Assembly (NCBI RefSeq): GCF_048269565.1
Contig: NZ_JBLXIK010000002.1
Location: 496,001 to 560,000 of the forward strand
Source: Maricaulis sp048269565
GTDB taxonomy: Bacteria; Pseudomonadota; Alphaproteobacteria; Caulobacterales; Maricaulaceae
Length of the DNA: 64,000 nucleotides
Reading direction: 5' to 3'
The notes below the pieces were generated by a model. That model searched no databases, was not told the origin of the DNA, and saw only the letters and a list, made by a program, of their open reading frames with translations. The first letter of the stretch is position 1; the number at the start of each line of letters is the position of its first letter. A program made the translations under genes and the position numbers. This document shows positions 1 to 8,239 of this stretch, one piece after another.

Positions 1-845
1 ATCTGTCCGTCTGCATGCACCACGGCGCGCTTCATGCCCGGCGAGTTGAAGGGCTGGGCGATATGGCCATGCCGGTCGACGGCGATCAGCCCGCCCTCGC
101 CGCCCAGCGCCCCGACATCATCAATCGCTGCCTGGCAGGCCGTCGCCAGATCGGCGCCGCCATAGGCCATGCGCGCGGCCACATCCTTGGCTGTGGCGGT
201 GCGCAGGAAATATTCGCCCTGGCCGGTGCAGGAGACCGCGACGCGGTCATCGGCCCAGGTTCCCGATCCGATCACCGGGCAATCGCCAATGCGGCCTTCC
301 ATCTTGTTCAGCGTGCCGCCGGTCGAGGTTGCGGCGACCAGGTGCCCGGCGCGGTCGAGCGCGACACAGCCAACCGTCCCGGTCGCCATGGCCCGGTCAT
401 CGGGCGCGGCGGCGGGGGTGTAGTAATCATTGACGCTGTCGACGCATTCGAGACCCTGCTGCATCGCGAAGGCATCGGCACCGCGGCCGGCCAGCATGAC
501 ATGCGGGGTGGTTTCCATGACGGCGCGCGCTGCATGGACCGGGCTGACGAAGCCGGTGAGTGCCGCCACAGCGCCAGCCTTGCGGTCAATGCCGGTCATG
601 ATGGCGGCATCGAGCTCATAGCGGCCGGCCTTGTTGGGTGAGGCCCCCTTGCCCGCCACATAGAGGCCCGAGGCCTCCAGCTGGCGGACGATTTCCGTGA
701 CGGTATCGAGTGCGCTTTCGCCGGATTCGAGCATGGCCTTGCCGAGTTCGGCCAGCTTGCGCATGTGGACGATCTGGTCGGGATAGCCGTGGTCGGCGAG
801 CACACCGGCACCGCCATGAAGAAGAAGGGCATAGGCACCGGACAT
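1..845 (-). CDS. Isoaspartyl peptidase / L-asparaginase (Ntn hydrolase), 3' end cut by window
   Basis: Plant-type asparaginase family: cleaves isoaspartyl dipeptides and L-asparagine after autoproteolysis that frees an N-terminal Thr nucleophile. Translation from the ATG at 845 begins MSGAYALLLHGGAGVL, the usual HGGAG opening. The autocleavage motif GTVGCVALD places the nucleophile at about Thr157, followed by the conserved ATSTGG stretch and GSGTWAD. 281 codons are visible and the C-terminus lies outside the window. The family usually has about 300-330 residues, so only a little is missing. It is divergent from the heat-shock gene to its right. The family call is firm; the physiological substrate is not known. 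Confidence 0.88.
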   Translation of the reverse strand, partial: MSGAYALLLHGGAGVLADHGYPDQIVHMRKLAELGKAMLESGESALDTVTEIVRQLEASGLYVAGKGASPNKAGRYELDAAIMTGIDRKAGAVAALTGFVSPVHAARAVMETTPHVMLAGRGADAFAMQQGLECVDSVNDYYTPAAAPDDRAMATGTVGCVALDRAGHLVAATSTGGTLNKMEGRIGDCPVIGSGTWADDRVAVSCTGQGEYFLRTATAKDVAARMAYGGADLATACQAAIDDVGALGGEGGLIAVDRHGHIAQPFNSPGMKRAVVHADGQ

Positions 846-1010
846 GTGGCGTGTCTCCAGGCAAGCGGGCGAATCTGAGGTCCGCTCTATCACCTGCCGG
901 AACGGAGGTGAAGGCGGCAAGACGATGGGCTGCGCACAATTGCCGCATTCAACCATACAGAATTTGTGTGTATATCGAGCGCCGTGTTCAACCAGTAGGG
1001 AGTGAGTGTC

Positions 1011-1502
1011 ATGACAGATGTGCAGACTGCCCCGAAGAGCGGGGAAAAAGCGGTGGCCGTGCGCCGCACAGATCCTCTGGCGAGCTTGCGGGAGGACATG
1101 GATAATCTGATGCAGCGGGTCTGGCGCGGCGCGCCGATCGCGGGCCTTGAATGGCCCCGCATCGGTGCGAATGGCTGGGCAGCCCCGGCCATGGATTTCA
1201 GCGAATCCGACAGCGCCTACACCTTCACGGCCGAATTGCCCGGCATGGACAAGGACGATATCGACGTTTCCGTCCAGGACGGCATGCTGGTCGTATCGGG
1301 CGAAAAGCGCAGTGAGCTCGACGAGACGCGCGACAATATCCGCCATAGCGAGCGCCGCTATGGCCAATTCCAGCGCGCTTTCTCACTGCCCGCCGATGCG
1401 GCGGATTCCAAGGTCGATGCCAAATACAACAATGGCGTCCTGGAAATCACCGTCCCGCGCTCGCCCGGCCTCGCCAAGGCGACGAAGGTCCAGATCCGCT
1501 AA
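1011..1502 (+). CDS. Small heat-shock protein, Hsp20/alpha-crystallin family
   Basis: ATP-independent holdase chaperone that binds unfolding proteins in the cytoplasm. 163 residues: an N-terminal arm (residues 1-55), then an alpha-crystallin domain with the signatures FTAELPGMDKDDI, VSGEKRSE, RRYGQFQRAFSLP and NGVLEITVPR. The C-terminal tail is short. The ATG at 1011 is preferred over an in-frame GTG at 1002, because TAGGGAG (996-1002) lies at a good distance from it and overlaps the GTG. A strong hairpin terminator follows. I searched 846-1010 by eye for a ROSE-type thermosensor or RpoH promoter and saw nothing convincing. Confidence 0.92.
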   Translation: MTDVQTAPKSGEKAVAVRRTDPLASLREDMDNLMQRVWRGAPIAGLEWPRIGANGWAAPAMDFSESDSAYTFTAELPGMDKDDIDVSVQDGMLVVSGEKRSELDETRDNIRHSERRYGQFQRAFSLPADAADSKVDAKYNNGVLEITVPRSPGLAKATKVQIR

Positions 1503-1535
1503 ACTGCCTGCTCTGGTTATATTCCCCTGAAACTC

Positions 1536-1568
1536 GGCGCTGCCCCGCTTGCGAAGGCAGCGCCTTTT
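1536..1568 (+). terminator. Rho-independent terminator after hsp20
   Basis: Perfect 9-bp stem GGCGCTGCC / GGCAGCGCC with an 11-nt loop, followed by TTTT. It closes the heat-shock transcript and separates it from the SDR gene. Confidence 0.85.
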
Positions 1569-1629
1569 CGTTACGCCACAACACAGAGTTTGACGGGCGA
1601 TGTGCCCGTCCATGCGAAGGATTGAACCG

Positions 1630-2412
1630 ATGAAAATTGACGCGTCTATTGCTGCCATTGTCACCGGCGGCGCTTCCGGTCTTGGTGAAGGCTCGGCCCG
1701 CCGTCTGGCTGCTGATGGTGCCAAGGTCGCCATTTTCGACATGAATGCCGAACGTGGCGAAATGGTCGCGAAGGAAATCGGCGGCGTGTTTTGCCAGGTC
1801 AATGTCGCCGACGAAGCCAGCGTTGATGCCGGTTTCGCCAAGGCGCGCGCCGCTCATGGCCAGGAACGCATTTTCGTCAATTGTGCCGGCATTGGCTGGG
1901 CCGAGAAGACGGCGCGCCGCTCCTCCTCGACCGGCGAGGTTTCCGCGCACAGCTTTGCCGGTTTCTCGAAGGTGATCTCGATCAATCTGATCGGGTCCTT
2001 CATCTGTGCTGCCAAATCGGCGGCCGGCATGATGGCGATCGACCCCAATGGCGGTTCCGGCCGCGGCGTGATCATCAATACCGCATCCGTCGCAGCCCAG
2101 GACGGTCAGATCGGCCAGGTGGCCTATTCAGCCTCCAAGGGCGGCATTTATGGCATGACCCTGCCGATGGCGCGCGATCTGGCGCGTGAGGGCATTCGCG
2201 TCAACACCATTCTGCCGGGCTTCTTCGAGACGCCGATCTATCAGCAAATGCCGCCGGAAGTGAAAGTCAGCCTCGCCTCTCACCTGCAATTCCCGCAGCG
2301 CTTTGGCACCCCGGCCGAATACGCCGATCTCGTCGCCTTCATGGTCACCAATGACTATATCAATGCCGAATGCGTCCGCCTCGATGCCGGCGCGCGCATG
2401 CCCCCGAAATAG
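1630..2412 (+). CDS. SDR-family dehydrogenase, type-2 3-hydroxyacyl-CoA dehydrogenase-like
   Basis: NAD(P)-dependent short-chain dehydrogenase of 260 residues. The Rossmann motif TGGASGLG sits at residues 12-19, NCAGIG follows strand 4, and the active site is Tyr166-x3-Lys170 in YSASKGG. The pattern (long loop after NCAG, NTASVAAQDGQIGQ, PGFFETP) resembles the HSD17B10-type 3-hydroxyacyl-CoA dehydrogenases of fatty-acid and isoleucine degradation. This subfamily assignment is inference. The ATG at 1630 is chosen over an upstream one at 1600 because AAGG sits about 9 nt before it and the product then starts just ahead of the Rossmann strand. Confidence 0.85.
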   Translation: MKIDASIAAIVTGGASGLGEGSARRLAADGAKVAIFDMNAERGEMVAKEIGGVFCQVNVADEASVDAGFAKARAAHGQERIFVNCAGIGWAEKTARRSSSTGEVSAHSFAGFSKVISINLIGSFICAAKSAAGMMAIDPNGGSGRGVIINTASVAAQDGQIGQVAYSASKGGIYGMTLPMARDLAREGIRVNTILPGFFETPIYQQMPPEVKVSLASHLQFPQRFGTPAEYADLVAFMVTNDYINAECVRLDAGARMPPK

Positions 2413-2436
2413 CCAGCGCACCCGACGTTGCCAGCA

Positions 2437-2466
2437 AGGGCCGGGATGATCCCCCGGCCCTTTTTG
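2437..2466 (+). terminator. Rho-independent terminator after SDR gene
   Basis: GGGCCGGG (2438-2445) pairs with CCCCGGCCC (2452-2460), followed by TTTTT at 2461-2465. Confidence 0.85.
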
Positions 2467-2489
2467 TTGCGCAGAGCTGCGACAGAGTG

Positions 2490-2504
2490 TGCAACTCACT
2501 CGCA
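2490..2504. promoter_or_regulatory. Fur-box-like site 1 upstream of TonB receptor
   Basis: 15-bp partially palindromic TGCAACTCACTCGCA, of the form TGC-N9-GCA seen in alphaproteobacterial Fur/Irr-type iron boxes. A second copy lies 49 bp downstream. Resemblance by eye only. Confidence 0.4.
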
Positions 2505-2538
2505 ATAATGCTGGACTTTTCCGGGGCCGCTCTGTAAT

Positions 2539-2553
2539 TGCGGCTCATTCGCA
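2539..2553. promoter_or_regulatory. Fur-box-like site 2 upstream of TonB receptor
   Basis: TGCGGCTCATTCGCA is closely related to site 1 (shared CTCA[CT]TCGCAA core). It ends 21 bp before the chosen ATG of the receptor gene, a position where a bound repressor would block initiation. Confidence 0.45.
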
Positions 2554-2574
2554 ATGCATGATCCGGGGGTTTCC

Positions 2575-4821
2575 ATGCGCCGTACGCTTCTCTCTGCGAC
2601 CGCTCTGGTCGCGATTTCCATGCCCGTCTGGGCGCAGGAAGCGGCGCAGGCGGCCAGCCACGCCGATGTCATCGCGGTGATCGGTCTTGGCGGCGACCCG
2701 AATTCGGTGCCAGGCTCGGCGGCACTTCTTGATGCCGACGATCTCGCGGTCCACGACTATCCCGACATCACCCGTCTGCTGCGCACCGTCGCCGGCGTGA
2801 ATATCCAGGAAGAGGATGGCTACGGCCTGCGCCCGAATATCGGCATGCGCGGCACGGGCCTCGACCGCTCCGAAAAGATCACCCTGATGGAGGATGGCGT
2901 CCTGATTTCGCCGGCTCCCTATGCTGCCCCGGCGGCTTATTATTTCCCCCATGCCGGCCGTATGGCGGGGGTCGAGGTGATCAAGGGTGCGGCAGGCGTG
3001 CGCTATGGACCGCGCACCCAGGGCGGTTCGCTGAACCTGCTCTCGACACCAGTCCCGGATGAGTTTTCGGGCCAGATCGGTGTATGGGCCGGCGATGAAG
3101 GTATCCTGCGCGGGCATGGCTTTGCCGGCGGCATGAGCCAGGCCGGCACCGGTCTTCGCGTTGGCGGCCTGCTGGAAGCCTATCTCGACAGCGCCGACGG
3201 CTTCAAGACGATTGATGGCTTCGAGGACGCCTCGACCGGCTATGAAATCGAGGACTATGTCGGCAAGTTGCGCTTCGAATTCGACGCGGGCGGTATCGCC
3301 CACATGTTCGAACTGAAGGGCCAGTATTCAGACGAGCTGTCCAACGAAACCTATCTCGGCCTCACCGAAGCCGATTTCGCCGCCGATCCGTTCCGCCGCT
3401 ATGCCGGCAGCCAGATGGACGCGATGGACGCGCAGCATTCGGAACTCTCGCTGCGCTATCGCGGCGAGCTGGAGAACGGGCTGGTCTTTTCAGCCGTCGC
3501 CTATTCGACCGAATTCTCACGCGACTGGTTCAAGCTCGACAGCGTTGACCCCGATGGTGCCGGCGCCGCCGGTTCGGTTTCCATCGCGGCCCTGCTCGAC
3601 GACCCCACCACCCATGCCGACGCCTTCGAGACCGTGCTCGGCGCCAGTGGCTTCGTCTCCGCTGATGATGCACTGCGGGTCAAACACAATAATCGCGACT
3701 ACGCGGCACAGGGCGTCCAGTTCGAGCTCGCCGGTGACATGACCATGGCCCGGGCCGACCATGCCTGGCGGATCGGTGTCCGTGCGCACCGGGACGAAAT
3801 GGATCGCTATCAATGGGTTGAACGCTTCCGGATGGATGACGGCGAGATGGTCCAGACCAGCGTCGATGTCCCGGGCTCGGATTCGAACCGGATCGAGAGC
3901 GCTGAAGCCCTTGCTGTCTTCGTCCAGGACGAGATCAGTTTCGGCAACTGGATGCTGACTCCGGGCCTGCGCTATGAGCGCGTCGAGTTGCGGCGGGAGG
4001 ATTTCGGCAAGCTGGACCCGGACCGGACCGGCGCCAATCTAGCCATCCGGACCAATACGGTTGAAGCCCTGATCCCCGGCATCGGGCTGCGCCATGACAT
4101 TGATGCCCACCTCTCGGTGTTTGCCGGTGTCCACCGCGGCTTCGCACCGCCGGCACCTGGCTCGACGACGCAGGAAGCGGAAGACGCGACCAATTGGGAA
4201 GTCGGCGCCCGCTACGGTCGCGAGAACTGGCAGGTCGAGGCGATTGGCTTCTTCAACGGTTATGAAAACCTGATCGGCAGCTGCACCAATTCAACCGGCG
4301 GCGGCTGCACGGTCGGTGACCAGTTTGACGGTGGCAAGGTCGATGTGCGCGGGCTGGAGCTGACCGGCGATGTCGATCTCGGCCCGGCGTTCGGGTTCGG
4401 ATTCTCCGTGCCCTTACGCGCCGCCTACACCTGGACCGAGGCCGAGTTCCAGACCGCGTTCAACTCGGGCTATGAGCCCTGGAGCATGGTGCTGGCCGGC
4501 GATCTGGTGCCCTACATTCCGGAACAACAGGTCTTCGCTGCCATCGGGATCGAGACCGAAAGGTTTGGCGGTGAGCTGGCTCTGTCCTGGGTCGACGAAG
4601 TGCGGACCCAGGCCGGACAGGGCGCCATCCCGGCGGATGAGCGCATCGAAAGCCATACCGTGGCCGATTTCTCGGCCTGGTATGCCTTCACCGACCAGGT
4701 GCGGGCGCGCCTTTCGGTCCGCAATCTGACCGATGAGACCTATGCGGTCGCGCGGCAGCCGGCCGGTCTGCGGCCTGGCGCACCGCGCGCCGTTCTTGTC
4801 GGCCTCTCAGCCAGCTTCTGA
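2575..4821 (+). CDS. TonB-dependent outer-membrane receptor, FecA-like
   Basis: Energised by TonB/ExbBD, this family imports ferric chelates or other bulky nutrients across the outer membrane. 748 residues with a signal peptide (MRRTLLSATALVAISMPVWA). A plug domain follows, with LLRTVAGVNIQEEDGYGLRP and IGMRGTG as in FecA, and IKGAAGVRYGPRTQGGSLN ends the plug. The rest is a 22-strand-type barrel ending in VGLSASF with the C-terminal Phe needed for outer-membrane insertion. A second ATG at 2554 would overlap the Fur-like site, and GGGGG before 2575 supports the later start. The two Fur-like boxes suggest an iron-regulated siderophore or citrate receptor. The ligand is unknown. Confidence 0.9.
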   Translation: MRRTLLSATALVAISMPVWAQEAAQAASHADVIAVIGLGGDPNSVPGSAALLDADDLAVHDYPDITRLLRTVAGVNIQEEDGYGLRPNIGMRGTGLDRSEKITLMEDGVLISPAPYAAPAAYYFPHAGRMAGVEVIKGAAGVRYGPRTQGGSLNLLSTPVPDEFSGQIGVWAGDEGILRGHGFAGGMSQAGTGLRVGGLLEAYLDSADGFKTIDGFEDASTGYEIEDYVGKLRFEFDAGGIAHMFELKGQYSDELSNETYLGLTEADFAADPFRRYAGSQMDAMDAQHSELSLRYRGELENGLVFSAVAYSTEFSRDWFKLDSVDPDGAGAAGSVSIAALLDDPTTHADAFETVLGASGFVSADDALRVKHNNRDYAAQGVQFELAGDMTMARADHAWRIGVRAHRDEMDRYQWVERFRMDDGEMVQTSVDVPGSDSNRIESAEALAVFVQDEISFGNWMLTPGLRYERVELRREDFGKLDPDRTGANLAIRTNTVEALIPGIGLRHDIDAHLSVFAGVHRGFAPPAPGSTTQEAEDATNWEVGARYGRENWQVEAIGFFNGYENLIGSCTNSTGGGCTVGDQFDGGKVDVRGLELTGDVDLGPAFGFGFSVPLRAAYTWTEAEFQTAFNSGYEPWSMVLAGDLVPYIPEQQVFAAIGIETERFGGELALSWVDEVRTQAGQGAIPADERIESHTVADFSAWYAFTDQVRARLSVRNLTDETYAVARQPAGLRPGAPRAVLVGLSASF

Positions 4822-4829
4822 GGCGGGCA

Positions 4830-5357
4830 TCAGCCCGCTTCCGGCCTGACGATCTGCGGCCCCAGATTGGTCATCACCTCGCGTGCGTCGAAGGCATTGG
4901 CGTCATCGGGCTTGCTGCCATGGCCGAGCACGATTTCGGCACTGGCCTCATAGCGGGTGATTTCGCGGTAATTGATGTCGTTCCAGAACGGATCGCCACC
5001 CCCGTACCAGCCGGCCCGCGGATGGTAATACCGGTAGTGGAGGCCGAAACCGGGCCGGTAGAACGGGTCCCGGCCGGAGCCGACAATCCGCGTTTCGGCG
5101 TCGGTGACGCGTTGCGCGACGATGAAATGATCGAAGCCGCGCTCCAGCGTCAGCTCGGCGGCGCGGTAGAGGAAATAGGTCTCGACAGTTTCCCGGTCGG
5201 TCAGTGAATTGCCACTGAATGACACCCGGAACCGGTTGGACTCGATCTGGCTTTCCTGGAACCCCCACTGATCACCCGCAGCCGCCTGGTAGGGCGTCGG
5301 GGTGGCGCAGGCTGTGAGGATGGAAAGTCCGGCGAGGGCGATGAGGAGGCGTTTCAT
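4830..5357 (-). CDS. CC0125/CC1285-family lipoprotein
   Basis: 175-residue envelope lipoprotein of unknown function. The signal peptide ends in the lipobox LTAC (Cys16 or so, after MKRLLIALAGLSI). The mature part has the family pattern QWGFQESQIESNRFRVSFSG, then RAAELTLERGFDHFIV, an aromatic Gly/Tyr/His-rich loop (FYRPGFGLHYRYYHP) and a final strand EIVLGHG. The family is, from memory, named after two Caulobacter crescentus loci and is largely restricted to that lineage, which supports the taxonomic reading. It is convergent with the TonB receptor with only 8 bp between stops. Confidence 0.8.
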   Translation of the reverse strand: MKRLLIALAGLSILTACATPTPYQAAAGDQWGFQESQIESNRFRVSFSGNSLTDRETVETYFLYRAAELTLERGFDHFIVAQRVTDAETRIVGSGRDPFYRPGFGLHYRYYHPRAGWYGGGDPFWNDINYREITRYEASAEIVLGHGSKPDDANAFDAREVMTNLGPQIVRPEAG

Positions 5358-5486
5358 GAGCTTGTCCTTGGTCAGTTTCCCGATCGGGATTCATCAATTA
5401 TGACTCGTCTTGGCCAGTTTGTAAGGGCCGAATCGAAATCGGTATCGGGCGGGCCTGTTTCAAGGCGAGGGAGTTTATGTCGCACC

Positions 5487-5873
5487 ATGTCGGGACTCTG
5501 CACCAGAGCGATGTTCAAACAGGCGACGGTTGCGCTTGTCCTGGTGCTCGGCGGCCCGGCCATGGTTTCGGCAGAGCGTCCGGGTGAAGCCGCAGGCCGG
5601 CTCACGACCGTCTGCGCCGCACGCGGACATCCCGATGAGGCCTGCCAGTGCCTGTCCCGCGAAGCGGGATCGCGCTTTGGCCTTGATCAGCTCGAACACA
5701 TTGCTGACGCGCTGGAAGCCGGCGAGAGGCTCCTCGAAGCCGGTGATCGCATGCGCCGGGCCGGCATGCCCGAGAGCGAAGTCGCCAGTATCATAGACCG
5801 GCTCCACACGGCCGAAGTCGTCATCCAGCAAACCTGTGGCGCCTCCATCTTCGAGCCCGCTGCAGACAATTAG
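5487..5873 (+). CDS. Small secreted protein of unknown function
   Basis: 128 residues from the ATG at 5487. A hydrophobic signal sequence (VALVLVLGGPAMVSA) precedes a short mature domain with Cys-rich CAARGHPDEACQCL, a helical middle (LEHIADALEAGERLLEAGDRM) and a final CGAS. No family recognised. GAGGGAG lies about 13 nt upstream of 5487. A second ATG at 5511 would also leave a complete signal peptide, so the start is uncertain. Confidence 0.55.
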   Translation: MSGLCTRAMFKQATVALVLVLGGPAMVSAERPGEAAGRLTTVCAARGHPDEACQCLSREAGSRFGLDQLEHIADALEAGERLLEAGDRMRRAGMPESEVASIIDRLHTAEVVIQQTCGASIFEPAADN

Positions 5874-5905
5874 GCCCGCAAACGCCCGCGCCCGTGCCTG
5901 ATCCG

Positions 5906-7228
5906 TCAGGGCAGCTGGAATTGCAGGATAACCGTCGCCGGGCGCGGATCGTCGGGAACAGACCCATCCTCTGGAAATAGCGGCCAGGCGGCATTGGCGA
6001 CCAGCCAGCCGCGGCCATCAGCCAGGTCGATCAGGGTCGGCTCCGTATCGCCCGCCATGTCGCGATGGCCACGCAGGATGACATCGACATTGGCGACAGC
6101 GCGTCCCGTGGCATCGAGATCTATGGCCATGACCTGATGCGGCGAGACGCCATTGCGCACGGCGATCAGCCGCCCGTCCCGTGTGTTGAGGAAGCCATCA
6201 ATCCCGATCAGGCTCTCATCGCCGGGCCGAACCAGCGAGGCGCTGTGATCGCCCAGATCGATCCGCCAGATCCCCATGGCATAGTCGGCGACATAAAGCG
6301 CACCGTGAGCCAGCGCGAGGCCCTGCAGGCTGACGAAGCGCGGATCCTCGACCAGCAATTCGAGCTGTCCGGAGAGCGAGTCGAGCACATAGATGCGCGG
6401 CGCGGCACTGTCGGAAACGTAGACAATGCCGTCCCGCACGACGAAATCGCCAAGACGTTCGGCCCCCTCGATTTCATAACGGCGATAGAGGTCGCCCGTG
6501 GTCATGTCGAAGGCGAACAGGGCGGTGCCGCTGTCCTCGTCGGCCGCCATCGGCGTTTGTGGCACGACACCGGACGTCGCCCAGACCATGCGGCTGCGGT
6601 CATCGACGGCGATCCCGAATACCGACCACAGCCCGTCCTCGCGGTCGGCAAACACTTCCGGCGTGTTCGGCGCGAAAGGTTCGAGCATCAGGATTTCGCG
6701 CCCGGCGACCGAGGACAGGAAGATCCGGTCGGTCTCGATATCGACCGCGACGCCTTCGATCAGCGCGTCGGGCCGCTCGATCCGGGCGGCCCGCTCGGCC
6801 TGGCCGGCCGGAGCCAGATTGGCATCCAGTTGCCGGGTGATAGCGGCGAAGCGTTCGCTGTCGGCGCTCGCAAGCCAGTCGGCCTCGCCAGTTGTGTCAT
6901 AGTAAAGTCCGGCCGCGGCGATGCGTTCCAGCACGTCGAGCGCATCCTCCGGCCGTTCGGCTTGCTCGGCCACCCGGTAAAGTCCGCGCAGGATGGCGGG
7001 GTGGCCCGGCTTGAGATCAAGAGCCGACTCGAGCATGCGCCGTGCGCTCTCGTAATCATCGCTGCGCAAGGCAGTGTTGGCGCCGGCAAACAATTCCATC
7101 GCGATGCTCTGGGGCGTTGGCGTGGCAGGTCCGGCATCCGCACTGGTCTGGGCGAGGGCGGGCAGGGTGACCAGCGCCGCCAGCCCTGTCGCTGCCAGGA
7201 AATTCCGGATGGAGATAAACTTGCCCAT
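5906..7228 (-). CDS. Secreted TPR plus beta-propeller (SMP-30/gluconolactonase-like) protein
   Basis: 440 residues with signal peptide MGKFISIRNFLAATGLAALV..ALAQ. Residues about 35-110 form a short TPR-like helical part (NTALRSDDYESARRMLESAL, LKPGHPAILRGLYRVAE). The remainder is a repeating beta-strand pattern typical of a six-bladed SMP-30/NHL propeller (GVAVDIETDRIFLSSV, VFGIAVDDRSRMVWATSG, GIVYVSDSAAPRIYVLD, GALYVADYAMGIWRID). Function unknown; a scaffold or lactonase role is only inference. AGAAGG lies 7 nt before the ATG at 7228, which rules out longer in-frame starts. Confidence 0.65.
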   Translation of the reverse strand: MGKFISIRNFLAATGLAALVTLPALAQTSADAGPATPTPQSIAMELFAGANTALRSDDYESARRMLESALDLKPGHPAILRGLYRVAEQAERPEDALDVLERIAAAGLYYDTTGEADWLASADSERFAAITRQLDANLAPAGQAERAARIERPDALIEGVAVDIETDRIFLSSVAGREILMLEPFAPNTPEVFADREDGLWSVFGIAVDDRSRMVWATSGVVPQTPMAADEDSGTALFAFDMTTGDLYRRYEIEGAERLGDFVVRDGIVYVSDSAAPRIYVLDSLSGQLELLVEDPRFVSLQGLALAHGALYVADYAMGIWRIDLGDHSASLVRPGDESLIGIDGFLNTRDGRLIAVRNGVSPHQVMAIDLDATGRAVANVDVILRGHRDMAGDTEPTLIDLADGRGWLVANAAWPLFPEDGSVPDDPRPATVILQFQLP

Positions 7229-7335
7229 GAACACGCCTTCTGGTCTGTGCCGCCGCGCGAGAGAGGCGGCGAAGTAACTGGATAATATAAGGATAAGTCT
7301 GGCCCGAAAGTTACATTTGCGACAACAGCCGGTGT

Positions 7336-8154
7336 TCAGAGATCGAGTTCGATCTCGCCCTGGTCCTCGACCGGACCGGTGAGAATGACATGGCCGTCGC
7401 TTTCGCGCCATTCGACAAACAACTCGCCGCCATCGGCGGTGATGGATGCGCGCCGTCCGGCGAGACCGCGGCGGTGGGCCGCAACCAGCGCGGCGCAGGC
7501 CCCGGTGCCGCAGGCCGGCGTCAGCCCGGCCCCGCGCTCCCAGACGCGCAGGCGGATATGCTCGGGGTCGAGAATCTGGGCGAAGCCGGCATTGACGCGT
7601 TCCGGGAAGACCGGATCGTACTCCACCTCCCGCCCGAGCCTTTCAACCGGCAGGCTTTCGACATCGCGCACGAAGAAGACGGCATGGGGATTGCCCATAT
7701 TCACCGCTCCGGGATTCTCGATCCGGACGCCATCGACCTCGGTGCAAAAGTCGAGGCTGACCGTATCCATCTCGCGCGCCAGCGGAATGTCGCGCCAGTC
7801 GAGCCGGGGCGGGCCCATATCGACGCTGACCTCATGGCCCGGCGTGCGGCTGGCCAGCAGCACGCCCGCGGCCGTGTCGAGGGCGATCCGGTCGCCGGCA
7901 CCGTTTTCCATCATCCGCCATGCGGCAGCGCGTGTCCCATTGCCGCAGGCGCCGACCTCGTCGCCATCGGAATTCCAGATACGCATGAAGGCATCGGCGC
8001 GGCCCGACTTCTCCAGCACCAGGAGCTGGTCAAAGGCCCAGCGCTGCGCCCATGCGCGAATCCGGGCGGCATCAATGCGGGTCGGCGATGGCCTGTCACG
8101 CGCATCGGCAAGGATGAAGGCATTACCGGCGCCATTGATCAATCGTGCTTTCAT
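7336..8154 (-). CDS. dapF: Diaminopimelate epimerase
   Basis: Interconverts LL- and meso-diaminopimelate for lysine and peptidoglycan. 272 residues. The two catalytic cysteines are Cys70 (GACGNGTRAA) and Cys215 (GLTPACGTGACAA). NMGNPHAVFFV and RVWERGAG match the substrate-binding segments. The N-terminal motif reads INGAGNAF, where the family usually has GNDF: the Asn is kept, the Asp is Ala. Start is the ATG at 8154 (MKARLINGAGNAF); upstream in-frame codons do not resemble the family. No lysine-pathway neighbours; it is divergent from the prolyl oligopeptidase gene. Confidence 0.92.
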   Translation of the reverse strand: MKARLINGAGNAFILADARDRPSPTRIDAARIRAWAQRWAFDQLLVLEKSGRADAFMRIWNSDGDEVGACGNGTRAAAWRMMENGAGDRIALDTAAGVLLASRTPGHEVSVDMGPPRLDWRDIPLAREMDTVSLDFCTEVDGVRIENPGAVNMGNPHAVFFVRDVESLPVERLGREVEYDPVFPERVNAGFAQILDPEHIRLRVWERGAGLTPACGTGACAALVAAHRRGLAGRRASITADGGELFVEWRESDGHVILTGPVEDQGEIELDL

Positions 8155-8239
8155 CCTGTTGCGATAGCGCCGAGACGGCTTTACGTCCAGCATCAGACCG
8201 GGCTTTACTGCGCCGCAAATCGGCAGAAGGAATTCAGCG

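Noticed and set aside
846..1010. ROSE-type thermosensor upstream of hsp20
   Set aside because: No conserved U(U/C)GCU anti-Shine-Dalgarno pairing or multi-hairpin leader could be seen.
6065..7285. 406-codon plus-strand frame opposite the propeller protein
   Set aside because: No signal peptide or motif; the minus-strand gene has both, with a good ribosome site.
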